Positions 1 to 7,616 are shown, numbered from the stretch's first letter. The stretch is 13,211 nucleotides of DNA from Thalassiosira profunda (GCA_036939355.1 JALLAP010000397.1:1-13211); one strand, 5' to 3'. Notes: generated by a model not told the origin, from the sequence alone. A program made the numbers and translations.

Positions 1-89
1 TGACGGCGGCGCTGGAGAGCCTGACGAGCACCATTTCCAGGGCCGGGAGCCGCGGCGCGGGATCCTACCATCAGCAGGTGCTGCAGTAA
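1..89 (+). CDS. 3' end of an upstream gene (C-terminal 28 codons, partial)
   Basis: One frame, with codons starting at position 3, reads open from the window edge to TAA at 87-89. It ends in the peptide SYHQQVLQ after a Ser/Gly/Arg-rich stretch. The composition looks like a normal protein tail, and the AT-rich non-coding sequence further downstream fits a gene end here. No domain can be recognised in 28 codons. A second frame starting at position 2 stays open to about 152 but has a less natural composition, so the assignment is tentative. Confidence 0.4.
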   Translation, partial: TAALESLTSTISRAGSRGAGSYHQQVLQ

Positions 90-504
90 AAAGGGCTGGT
101 GGTTGGAATGGGCCGCAATACTCTACGAGACCACGAAAGCGGCGAGGGTTGTGATGAGGAGCTGACCTCTGGCAAAAGCAATGCATAAAAAACAATGATC
201 ACATTCAATGAGAAGTTGTAAGCAGATGCATCGTGCTATCTCATCTTGGACAGGGCTCGTCAATTGTCCTTCCAGTGGGCGTAGCGCTGTTTCGACAAAT
301 TCAAAATCCAATTTGAAATTTCGAATTTTGAAATCTTTAATTTTAATTTGTTTGAATCTTTGATTTGAATTTTCAAGTGTTTTGAAATCTTCTTGAATTT
401 TTGAAATTTCAGTTTGAATTTTCAAATCGTCAATTTGAAATCTTGAGTGATTGTCTCCGCCCTGCGAAGGCGCTCTTGTCGCGGCTCGGGAGCACCTCGC
501 CACC
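90..504. other. intergenic region between the upstream gene end and the coiled-coil gene
   Basis: These 415 bases hold the likely 3' UTR of the upstream gene, the AT-rich repeat tract described separately, and the 5' flank of the coiled-coil gene. The base composition switches sharply to AT-rich at about 297 and back to GC-rich at about 455, just before the ATG at 505. I see no RNA gene or convincing TATA element. Confidence 0.6.
305..447. repeat. AT-rich degenerate tandem repeat (about 50-bp unit)
   Basis: The tract is built from variants of TTTGAAAT. The 11-mer TTTGAAATCTT occurs exactly at 327-337, 381-391 and 434-444, spaced 54 and 53 bp apart. The 13-mer TTTGAATTTTCAA occurs at 364-376 and 413-425, spaced 49 bp apart, and TTTGAAATTTC occurs at 312-322 and 400-410. 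The pattern fits two imperfect units of about 50 bp plus a partial third. Many sub-motifs are near-palindromic (TTGAA/TTCAA), so the tract could form hairpins. It lies about 60 bp upstream of the coiled-coil start codon and may be promoter or 5' UTR sequence, but no function can be read from it. Confidence 0.7.
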
Positions 505-2742
505 ATGAGTCTCTTTCGCCGGCTGTCCCTTCGCCGACGGTCGAGGAGGAGGGCGTCGTGTCCGCCGGGCATTCAGCTCACGACGTCTGAGTTCGACGGC
601 GAGAGTCAGCCGCCGCTCGATCGCCCGGCCACGAACGACGATGGTGGGCTCGCAAACGCAAACAGTCGCCCCGCCACCGCCGCCGATGCGAACGCCGCCG
701 CGATCGACGTCTACGAGGGCCGCATCGACGAACTGGGGACGCTTCTCTCAGAGCAAGGTCGCTGTCTCGACGAGCTCACCAACCGTTCCAACCGCCTCTC
801 CGCCGAGAACATGATGCTTCGAGACAAAGTCCTCAAAGAGAGGATGTCCAAGCCGGCGCCCTCGCCCTCGCCAAGGAGATACCCGCTGAAGAGCGTCATC
901 AACCAGACTCGCAAGACCGAGGAGCAGGCCCAACTCGTTCGCAAGCTCAAGGACGAAAACTCGCTGTTACACCAACAGGCCGATCTCCTCGCTGCAGAGT
1001 CCGCCGAGGCCAACAAGCTCATCGCTGAACGAGACGCTAGCGTCGCCACGCTGGGCAAAGAGCTCTCCTCCTGCGTCGAGAAGGCCCGCTCGTTGATGAA
1101 CGAGAAGGCGACGTTGAAGTCCGAACTGGCCCAACGGACGAGAGAGACGGAGACGCTCGAGGCCGACGCCAAACGGTCGAGCGCCCTGCGCGCGGAGATC
1201 CACTCGCGTGCCGAGCAGTATCTCTCCGAGCGAAGGGCGCTCGAGGCCGAGGTCGCAGATCTCGGGACGCAGGTAAGCACAACACTCTCACTCTGCTGTA
1301 CTCTCGTTATGCGCAAGCTCTCATCACGTGTCTCCAATCCCCAGACAAACCACTTGTCATCGACCGTCGAGGGCTTGCAATCGCAGCTCGCGTCGAAGCA
1401 AGGCGAGATTCAGAATCTGTCCGAGGCGCTGAGCCAGCAGCAATCGAGCCTTGCCTCGGCCAAGCGCGAGGCCAAGGCCAGCGCCGAGACGACGCTCGCA
1501 CTGCAGGATACTCTGCGCCGTGCCAAACAGCAGAGCGAGAAGCTCGAGGGCAAACTGGCGGAAACGAGGGACAAGCTGGCCGACAGCCAAATCTCTCGGC
1601 ACAAGCTGTAGACGACGAACAATGGCCTGCAAACGGAGGTCAAGACGTTGGTGGAACAGCACAAGGCCCAGATCTCGAGCTGGTCCAAGGGGCAGGCCAA
1701 GCTTATTGCGACCATCGAAGGGCAGCACGAAGAAGAGGTGCTCTCCCAGCAAAAGCAGATTGACAATCTGCGACGCTCGAACGCCACTCTCGAGAGCGGC
1801 AGCGCTCAGCTGAAGAGGGATCTTCAGAGCTCCGAGCAGCGTTGCTCGGCGCTCGAGCGCCTGTTGGCCGGCAAGGAGCGCGAGCACCGCGACGCTCTCA
1901 AGGAGCTGTTGAACCGCGCGACCGAGGCCGAGGCTCGGGTGGACGTGGGAATTTCGTGCAACCAACAGCTGAAGTCCAATGTTTCTTCACAGAACGAACT
2001 TCTCACATCGCTTGAGCTCGAAAAGAAGGAGACGGAGGCCAAGCACACCAACGTGTTGGACGAGCTGCAGCGGAAGCTGCTCGCTGCGCAGGAGGGGCTC
2101 CGAGCGCTGTCTACTCGCATGCCCCTGCTCGAGGAGGAGGCCGAGAAGACGAAGCAAGCGTGTGTCAAGGACAAGCAGAAGATGCAGAAAGAAACGGAGC
2201 ACAAGGTGAGGGAGGCTGAACTAGAGTGCGAGACCCTGCGCGCGTCGACGAAGAGTGAAAAGCTGAGGAGGCAGGAAGCGGAAGATCTCTTGGAGAAGCA
2301 GACGCTTCTTCATCAATCCACTCTGGATCAGCTGACTGCGGAAAAGGAGGACCTCGCTTCGAAGTGTAGTACCCTCGTGACGAACGAGAGGGAAGTGTGA
2401 GTGCAATTGCCTTGACGATTTGCTATTCCTTTAATCGCCTCTCAATCCGTTCCTCGTTCTAGCGGCAAGCGCCTCATGGCCAAAGTAGCCGAGCTTCACA
2501 GCCGCGTCCAAACGCTCACCGCGGAGAAACTTCAACTGAGCCACCAGGCTCACACGTATGCTGACAAGACCGACGAACTGGAGAGGATCATTTCCGTGGG
2601 CGAGAGCAAGCTCCAAGGGTTCGCGAGGCAGCTCGCCAAATCGACGGATGACCAAGAGCTGCGGATCACCCGTGAGGCAACCCTGAAGAGAGAGCTTCAT
2701 TCCGTGAGGATCGAGTTGGAGAAGTCCCGTCGGCACTCTTGA
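505..2742 (+). CDS. long coiled-coil protein, three exons, interrupted by one in-frame TAG
   Basis: The proposed exons are 505-1272, 1345-2396 and 2463-2742. The start is ATG 505 in CACCATGAG. The same frame is open upstream to 451, but without an ATG. Spliced, it gives 700 codons with the final TGA at 2740-2742, but codon 345 (1609-1611) is TAG. The first about 70 residues are basic and disordered (Arg-rich MSLFRRLSLRRR). From about residue 75 to the end the protein is almost entirely heptad-patterned, rich in Glu, Lys, Gln, Leu and Ala, as in cytoskeletal or centrosomal rod proteins. I see no enzymatic motif. The pattern around LKDENSLLHQQADLL loosely recalls centriolar coiled-coil proteins of the CEP89 type, but any long coiled coil could look similar, so no name is given. 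Coiled-coil character continues on both sides of the TAG in one frame, so this is one gene carrying a nonsense codon, a sequencing error or a readthrough site. Confidence 0.7.
1273..1344 (+). other. intron 1 of the coiled-coil gene (72 nt)
   Basis: The donor is CAG|GTAAGC and the acceptor is CCCCAG|ACA, in phase 0. The intron interrupts a heptad-patterned coiled coil (VADLGTQ | TNHLSSTVEG) with a Cys/Ser/Leu-rich stretch that breaks the pattern, which supports splicing. Its length is a multiple of three and it has no in-frame stop, so a retained intron would add 24 residues without changing frame. Confidence 0.8.
1609..1611 (+). other. in-frame TAG inside the coiled-coil frame
   Basis: The codons before it read SRHKL and those after read TTNNGLQTEVKTL. 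The flanking segments stay in one frame and both have coiled-coil composition. No GTRAG-type donor lies upstream in exon 2 that could pair with an acceptor to remove the codon: the nearby GT dinucleotides are GTCATC, GTCGAG, GTCGAA, GTCCGA and GTGCCA. TAG is the normal stop of other genes here, such as those ending at 7547 and 7617, so a general recoding of TAG is unlikely. Confidence 0.85.
2397..2462 (+). other. intron 2 of the coiled-coil gene (66 nt)
   Basis: The donor is GAAGT|GTGAGT and the acceptor is TTCTAG|CGG, in phase 2, giving V (GT|C) followed by GKRLMAKV. A pyrimidine-rich stretch precedes the acceptor. The unspliced frame hits TGA at 2398-2400, so splicing is needed to reach the third exon, which continues the coiled coil to TGA 2740-2742. 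Confidence 0.85.
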
Positions 2743-2811
2743 GCAAGCAGATCACCAAGCGCCCAGCTTCAATAATAATAGAAACGCTTCATCTTCTCCT
2801 CTGCCAATCCC
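2743..2811. other. 69-bp convergent spacer
   Basis: This short spacer separates the stop codons of the coiled-coil gene (+) and the helicase gene (-). It includes the AT-rich run AATAATAATAG. The two 3' UTRs almost certainly overlap as antisense sequence, or end inside each other's coding regions. Confidence 0.6.
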
Positions 2812-5364
2812 TTACGAACTAGAATGTAGCTCCTGAATCGCCGTCACCAGTTCCGCCTTCTTCGATCGTTTGTTGATTGTGCCTCCACAGCTTATGAGGT
2901 ACTCGTACAGCTCAGTATTCTTCTTCTTGCTCAGCTCCGACTCGGACAGACCCTTCCAGGCACATGCTGTGGAATCTAATTCAATAGGTGGAGTTGTAAT
3001 GCCATCCTGCACGTAGCTTTGTTCGGTCAATGAAGCGAACTTGAGCCCCAAGGCTTCTGCGATGGCGGCCAATCGCTGCACCTCATTGTTCTTGGGCCGG
3101 ACCAGCGTGATCGCCGTGCCTTCGCGACCACTGCGGCCGGTCCGCCCGGCCATGTGGGCATAGCCTGCAGCGCTGGACGGCGGAGAAAGCATGAAGACGT
3201 ATTCCACATCGGGCAGATCCAGCCCACGAGCGAAGCGTTCGCCGATGATGTACACAGGGACAGACTTCCAGTCACCAGCATCAGCGTCTGCAGTCTCCAC
3301 TTCAATATCAGTATCAGGCGACGAGCCATCGAGATTCCGCAAGGTGCGAACGTCTTCGAGTCCACGGGCCAGCAGCTCTGTCTGAACACTTTCCACGCCC
3401 ATTCTTCCGGGGAAAACGAGGATTGGCTTCGCCTCTTCCATTGTCGCCATGGTCTCCCACAGTGCATTCATCGTATCTTTTATTCTCCTTTCCTCGTTCC
3501 TTTCTGCCGCCGACTTGTCTTCGTCTGGCAGATCTTTATCGCTGGAGTCCGATTCGCCCACAACTCGAAACTCGTGGCGCAACTTTTCTGGCAGCAACAC
3601 GCTCTTCCTCCTTTCTGCATCTTTGCTCTTTACCCTCTCGTCTTCGTCCCCTGTGACGAGCGTCGCTGCCTTATCGGCGCTCGGCGCGTCGAGAATCTGC
3701 ATCAATTGACGCCGCATTGTCCGTCCAATAGTCGCAGAGGCGCAAATAATCTGAACGTCCGTCAGGGAAGGTATCGGAAGATCGCGCAGGAGGAGCTCGG
3801 TCTGAGTATTCCGTGCAATATTGAGCCTCCTCTTCTTCATTGCAGGTGGCGGCGGAATGTAGCTGTCGAGGGCCGCGGCCTCGGCTTCGGCCACTATTCG
3901 TTGCGCAATCTTTCTCTGCTTTCGCTCTGTCGCCTCTCTCGCGACAGCTTCGGTGCGCAGCAAACGATCGGCTTCGTCCAACACAATGGCGCGGAGGTTG
4001 GACAGGAGCGCCTTGGCTGTGGCGCGTTCGTCGGTGGATATTGTGCGGTCGAAACCTGGAGCACGAACTATCCTCTCTGCTTCCCGGTAGAGCATTCGGA
4101 GCATTTTGGGCGTGCCAGCAATGAGCGGAGCGTGATGCAATGCCTTCAGCGTCACTCTCCCAGGATTCATACTCTCGTCATCGTCCACGCTTTCTTGCAT
4201 ATTGTCATCTACATCATCAACGCCGACCACAAACAGCGACGAACTGCTAGAGTCCTCCAATGGCGGCCACAGCACGTCCACCTCGCGCTGGATCTGACAA
4301 GCCAATTCAATCGTCGGTGTCACGATCAGCACGCCCCCGGTGCCCTCTCCGCTCTGACCCCCGGGGGAGGTACAAAGCAGAGGCAGCAAATACGCCAGCG
4401 TCTTTCCCGTGCCAGTGGGCGATGCGATGATGGCATTCGTTCGTTTGGTGGTCACCCTTTTGTTGCCCTTGCTGTGGCCGGCGGTGAGGATGGGAAACGC
4501 CCCGCGCTGGACGGAGGTGGGGGAGGACCGTTGACTGGCATGGAGGCGCGACGCCAAGACGGGCCCCACGGGGAGAGACCCCCACAGGAACGGAGGCGAC
4601 TTCTTTGGCTTCTCCTCTTCGGAGTCTTCGGCTGTGGGTGGAGGCTCTTTTTTCTTTGCCTTTGCTTCCTGCAATTGTTCGTCCGTCGCCGTCCACGGCG
4701 CCAGCGCCTCGCACACATCTTGTGCACTCTCCATTTGCTTGTTTGCAAGCGCCATCAACCGCTCGCCGACATTCTCATCCTCCCCCGCATGGCGTTGATA
4801 TCCATCCAACTGTTTCGTCACCTCGGCATATAGTCGGTCTCCCTCCCGTTCCCACCGAGGTGCCCGCTTTGTGTTTGACTTTCTGTGCCTTTTTGTGGTT
4901 CCGTCCTTGTTTTCCAGTCGGAAAGAGTGGCCGCGTCGATTGTGATTTGCGGCATTGGCGCCCCGGTTACGCGTTTGTTGCGTCCGCTTCCCCTGCGACG
5001 AGTAGGATTGCCTCGACGAGGGCGACGACGACATGCTCAGTGCTGTGCTGCAAGTGGGATATTCCGGGCACTTCGGGCACTTATTGTTGTGGATTGCAGA
5101 TGAAGGCCGCGGAGTGACAAACGCCGCGCCCTTGCAAAAAGGGGCCATTGCTCTACTGGGCGATATTTGCAAATGCGATGTATGTGATGGATGTTGTGGC
5201 AGTCCTGCAATTGTCGCATGTGATGATGTGATGGCTGGCAGTGGCATCAACTTTTCTGCCGATGCACCCGTTTCGAGCCTGGCTTCTACAGCTGCCAGAG
5301 CCCCCAGAACTGCAGCGACAACACAGCAGCATTGCAGGAGCATTACAAATCGGTCGGTGGCCAT
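2812..5364 (-). CDS. DEAD-box ATP-dependent RNA helicase with secretory-type N-terminus and C-terminal SAP-like domain
   Basis: This is an intronless 850-aa protein. Residues 1-28 form a hydrophobic signal-peptide-like segment. A basic, Ser-rich disordered region follows to about 200. The helicase core shows a Q-motif-like SPTSVQ (281-286), motif I SPTGTGKT (315-322), motif Ia PTIEL (350-354, usually PTREL), Ib-like GTPKML (417-422), motif II DEAD (463-466), motif III SAT (543-545), motif IV-like PILVFPG (647-653), motif V ARGLDLPD (712-719) and motif VI HMAGRTGRSGR (737-747, usually HRxGRxGR). It should bind ATP and remodel RNA. Residues about 805-846 (ELYEYLISCGG...KKAELVTAIQEL) match the helix-turn-helix SAP pattern seen in nucleic-acid-binding proteins. 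Acidic inserts lie at about 383-399 and 572-630. The signal peptide and the GAAFVTP motif at 79-85 suggest the complex plastid, but the motif lies far from the likely cleavage site, so location is uncertain. It shares a 257-bp upstream region with the divergent phosphatase-like gene. Confidence 0.92.
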   Translation of the reverse strand: MATDRFVMLLQCCCVVAAVLGALAAVEARLETGASAEKLMPLPAITSSHATIAGLPQHPSHTSHLQISPSRAMAPFCKGAAFVTPRPSSAIHNNKCPKCPEYPTCSTALSMSSSPSSRQSYSSQGKRTQQTRNRGANAANHNRRGHSFRLENKDGTTKRHRKSNTKRAPRWEREGDRLYAEVTKQLDGYQRHAGEDENVGERLMALANKQMESAQDVCEALAPWTATDEQLQEAKAKKKEPPPTAEDSEEEKPKKSPPFLWGSLPVGPVLASRLHASQRSSPTSVQRGAFPILTAGHSKGNKRVTTKRTNAIIASPTGTGKTLAYLLPLLCTSPGGQSGEGTGGVLIVTPTIELACQIQREVDVLWPPLEDSSSSSLFVVGVDDVDDNMQESVDDDESMNPGRVTLKALHHAPLIAGTPKMLRMLYREAERIVRAPGFDRTISTDERATAKALLSNLRAIVLDEADRLLRTEAVAREATERKQRKIAQRIVAEAEAAALDSYIPPPPAMKKRRLNIARNTQTELLLRDLPIPSLTDVQIICASATIGRTMRRQLMQILDAPSADKAATLVTGDEDERVKSKDAERRKSVLLPEKLRHEFRVVGESDSSDKDLPDEDKSAAERNEERRIKDTMNALWETMATMEEAKPILVFPGRMGVESVQTELLARGLEDVRTLRNLDGSSPDTDIEVETADADAGDWKSVPVYIIGERFARGLDLPDVEYVFMLSPPSSAAGYAHMAGRTGRSGREGTAITLVRPKNNEVQRLAAIAEALGLKFASLTEQSYVQDGITTPPIELDSTACAWKGLSESELSKKKNTELYEYLISCGGTINKRSKKAELVTAIQELHSSS

Positions 5365-5621
5365 GCTGATGTGCGTGCGCGCCGAGGGGCGATGAGTTCT
5401 GCCTCGCCCCGCTTGATTTTGGATGGTTGTGGTGGGGGGTTGGTTTGGTTTTTGGTTTCGCTCAATCAGAGGAGTTGCGACGTAGGTACGTCCGTCCCTC
5501 CCGGGGGCGGCTCCTCGCTCCTCCGGTCATTCTTCCTCTTCCTCTCGCTCCGAGCGAAGTCGTCAACTTGGCCGGCGTGGGCGCGGCAGGGCGCGGTGCT
5601 GGGCGGGGCGATATTGGCACG
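5365..5621. promoter_or_regulatory. divergent intergenic region, presumed shared promoter
   Basis: These 257 bp separate the ATG of the helicase (-) from the ATG of the phosphatase-like gene (+) and must hold both 5' UTRs and core promoters. A G/T-rich stretch at about 5420-5460 is followed by a C/T-rich stretch at about 5488-5556. No TATA box is evident. The promoter role is inferred from position only. Confidence 0.5.
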
Positions 5622-7547
5622 ATGGTTGCAGCCGCGCTGCTTTCCGTGCTTCTCTATCTCGGGCCCTCGGCCTCCCTCGCGCCCACTGCATGTTTTTTTC
5701 GGAGTGGGTGCACCGTCCAGCCTTCTCCGTGCACCGAGGGTTGCAGAACGCATTCCTCATTGACTGCTCAGCCGTGGGGCACATCCCGGAGGAGAGGAAT
5801 AACCCTCGCGGCTCGGTCCGACAGCAGTGATGAGGAAAAGGGGGTGCACCAGATGCATCCAAAACAATACGCCTCGTCGGACGTGCACCAAACACAATAC
5901 GAACAGCAGAATAATCGACGAACGTTCCTCGAGGGTAGTGCGTTATCCCTCTCCTACGCGTTCGGGTCTGCCGGCAGAGCAGATGCAAGAGGGTTGGTCC
6001 GATTTCCCTGCAAGGAGCCATTTCTGAATACGTATCATTTCTTGAGGGCGGGATCCAGCCTGCTGGAGGTGGAAGACATTTGGTCGACCAATCCGTTGTT
6101 CTTGACGAACCGCGAGGCTGCGTTGTCCGAAATAGGAGAGGCGCAAGTCCGTGAGGCGTGCAGGTATCTCAAATCTACCGGATCGAACCCCACCGTCGTC
6201 CGGTACAGTCTGGCCGCTGCGAGTATCGACTCGGCAAACATCGTCGGCGAGGAATTGCGAGTGGGGCGTGACCGGCTTGTCCCTGAATTTAATTATATGG
6301 ACCCGCGGGCGATCGGTGGATGGGATGGCTCTGCGTTAAACGCAACAGAGGAGGCCGTATGGGCACTCGATTTTGATGAGGCCGGACCATACGGAAAAGG
6401 AGGCAAGCCACCGCCCAATGAAGACGGAACGCCGGCAGAGACCTTGGCGGATCAGGTGGTCAGATTGACCAATCTGATGAGTGTGTTGGAGACGTTGTAT
6501 TCAGGGGACACTGTTCTTCTCGTGTTTCCTGATGGGACGGGGCCGGCTCTGTTGAGTTGCCTAATCGCTGGGATACCACTGAACAGAGTTCACGAACTGC
6601 AATTCTGTCCAGGAGAAATACGCTGTGGTGTCGATTACAACTCCATCTTGGCATTGGCGTCTCGGCCACCGTCACCAGTGTACTTTGATATCATCCAGCG
6701 CGGCAGGGCAGAGATGAAACAACTCAGAGAGAACCCCGATCTGCTCAGGAATGTCAAGGACTTGAAATACGAAGAGGAGAGAGAAGAAGAGAGGAAAGTG
6801 GAAGAAGCAAAGCGGAAGGAGGCGGCGAAGGCGCTGGAAATGGAGAGGCAGAAACAAAAAGAGGAGGCAGCCGCGAGGAAGGCCGAAGCTGATGCAGCCA
6901 AGGCAGCGCGGGCAAAGGAAGCACGGGAGAAGGAATTGGAGCGCCGACGAAAGCGAGAAGAGAAGATGAAACTGAAAGAGGGTGACACAACAGAGCAAGA
7001 TTCGCTCGATTCTGGCACCGTTGGAATTGGCGGCGCTGCTCTGGCAGGAGTTGTGGTTGCTGCAGTTGCATTTGGTGGCGGCGGCGATACGGAAGACGTT
7101 GCAATCACAAGTGCAACAAATGTTGTTGTTGACGCTAGCAATGAAGCTCTCAATGCAACGAGTTCAGAGACTGGTACTGCTGCCGATGAGCCTTCATTCA
7201 ATTTAACAGATCTTGCGGTTGAATCTGTGGCTGAATCAGGAGATGGCAGAGAGGAGAAAGTTATCGCTGATGGAGGAGATAACGCAACTGATATTGACGC
7301 CGGTGACAAGGGTACAGGCGATGTAACAAATCTGACAAACGAAACCGAGGTTGATGCAACTTTGTTGGACGAACGGCCCGAAGAGCAGATGGAACTCATC
7401 AACCCACAACCTACTGATGTACCGGGAGTGTTCGAAGACGTCGTCAGCTTGCCACCAGAAGAGCCAAAGCCGCGAGAAGGCGTGGACTATGACGACGCGT
7501 GGCTGGCAGAGATTGCCGACATCATGAATGACGACGAAGGCAGCTAG
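5622..7547 (+). CDS. histidine-phosphatase-like (pseudo-phosphatase) protein, predicted thylakoid-targeted, membrane-anchored
   Basis: The protein has 641 aa from ATG 5622. The frame is open upstream to 5427 but has no earlier ATG. Residues 1-20 are a signal peptide leading into ASLAPT (17-22), an ASAFAP-like motif of complex plastids. Residues 97-122 (NNRRTFL, a hydrophobic stretch, then ADA) look like a twin-arginine thylakoid signal. Residues about 135-360 have the layout of the phosphoglycerate-mutase-like histidine phosphatases: YHFLRAGSS where RHG is expected (142-144), SLAAASIDSA where SxLxRAxxTA is expected, a GGWDG segment, and TVLLVFPDGTGPALL where VSHG is expected (about 302-305). 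Both catalytic histidines and the second arginine appear lost. Then follow a Glu/Lys/Ala-rich charged helix (383-455), one membrane segment (466-484) and an acidic tail with several N-x-S/T sites. Hydrolase activity is unlikely; a binding or scaffold role is an inference. Calling it a divergent phosphatase fold rests on motif spacing only. Confidence 0.75.
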   Translation: MVAAALLSVLLYLGPSASLAPTACFFRSGCTVQPSPCTEGCRTHSSLTAQPWGTSRRRGITLAARSDSSDEEKGVHQMHPKQYASSDVHQTQYEQQNNRRTFLEGSALSLSYAFGSAGRADARGLVRFPCKEPFLNTYHFLRAGSSLLEVEDIWSTNPLFLTNREAALSEIGEAQVREACRYLKSTGSNPTVVRYSLAAASIDSANIVGEELRVGRDRLVPEFNYMDPRAIGGWDGSALNATEEAVWALDFDEAGPYGKGGKPPPNEDGTPAETLADQVVRLTNLMSVLETLYSGDTVLLVFPDGTGPALLSCLIAGIPLNRVHELQFCPGEIRCGVDYNSILALASRPPSPVYFDIIQRGRAEMKQLRENPDLLRNVKDLKYEEEREEERKVEEAKRKEAAKALEMERQKQKEEAAARKAEADAAKAARAKEAREKELERRRKREEKMKLKEGDTTEQDSLDSGTVGIGGAALAGVVVAAVAFGGGGDTEDVAITSATNVVVDASNEALNATSSETGTAADEPSFNLTDLAVESVAESGDGREEKVIADGGDNATDIDAGDKGTGDVTNLTNETEVDATLLDERPEEQMELINPQPTDVPGVFEDVVSLPPEEPKPREGVDYDDAWLAEIADIMNDDEGS

Positions 7548-7616
7548 AACAGCGCTACAATGTTGCGGACAATCCGTGCCTGGCTATCACCTGCCCTTTC
7601 TCCCCACGACCCCATG
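7548..7616. other. 69-bp convergent spacer
   Basis: This short spacer lies between the stop codons of the phosphatase-like gene (+) and the prolyl oligopeptidase gene (-). No clear polyadenylation signal is visible on either strand, so the 3' ends probably overlap. Confidence 0.6.

Noticed and set aside
123..572. Minus-strand frame of 149 codons with a Lys/Phe/Ile-rich, coiled-coil-like middle
   Set aside because: The Lys/Phe pattern is just the translation of the TTTGAAAT-type repeats. The frame also overlaps the 5' end of the coiled-coil gene.
1520..1611. Possible intron from GTGCCA (1520) to CTGTAG (1611) that would remove the TAG
   Set aside because: The donor is a poor match to the GTAAG/GTGAG/GTGCG donors used here. 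Removing 92 nt would also put the downstream coiled coil out of frame.
1648..2400. Treating the second half of the coiled-coil gene as a separate gene starting with GTG at 1648
   Set aside because: It has no ATG start and lies in the same frame as the first half. The coiled coil continues across the TAG, so one interrupted gene explains it better.
3154..4833. Long + strand open frame of 559 codons opposite the helicase
   Set aside because: It lies wholly antisense to the helicase, whose motifs are unmistakable. Its own product is rich in His, Arg and Cys with no recognisable domain, as expected for a shadow of GC-rich coding DNA.
5427..5621. N-terminal extension of the phosphatase-like protein upstream of ATG 5622
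   Set aside because: The frame is open but has no ATG. Its translation is Arg/Gly/Pro-rich, whereas the protein from 5622 begins with a clean signal peptide.
6635..7402. Minus-strand Ser/Ala/Phe-rich frame of 255 codons
   Set aside because: It is antisense to the Glu/Lys/Ala-rich helix and tail of the phosphatase-like gene. Ser/Phe/Leu richness is the expected complement of GAG/AAG codons.
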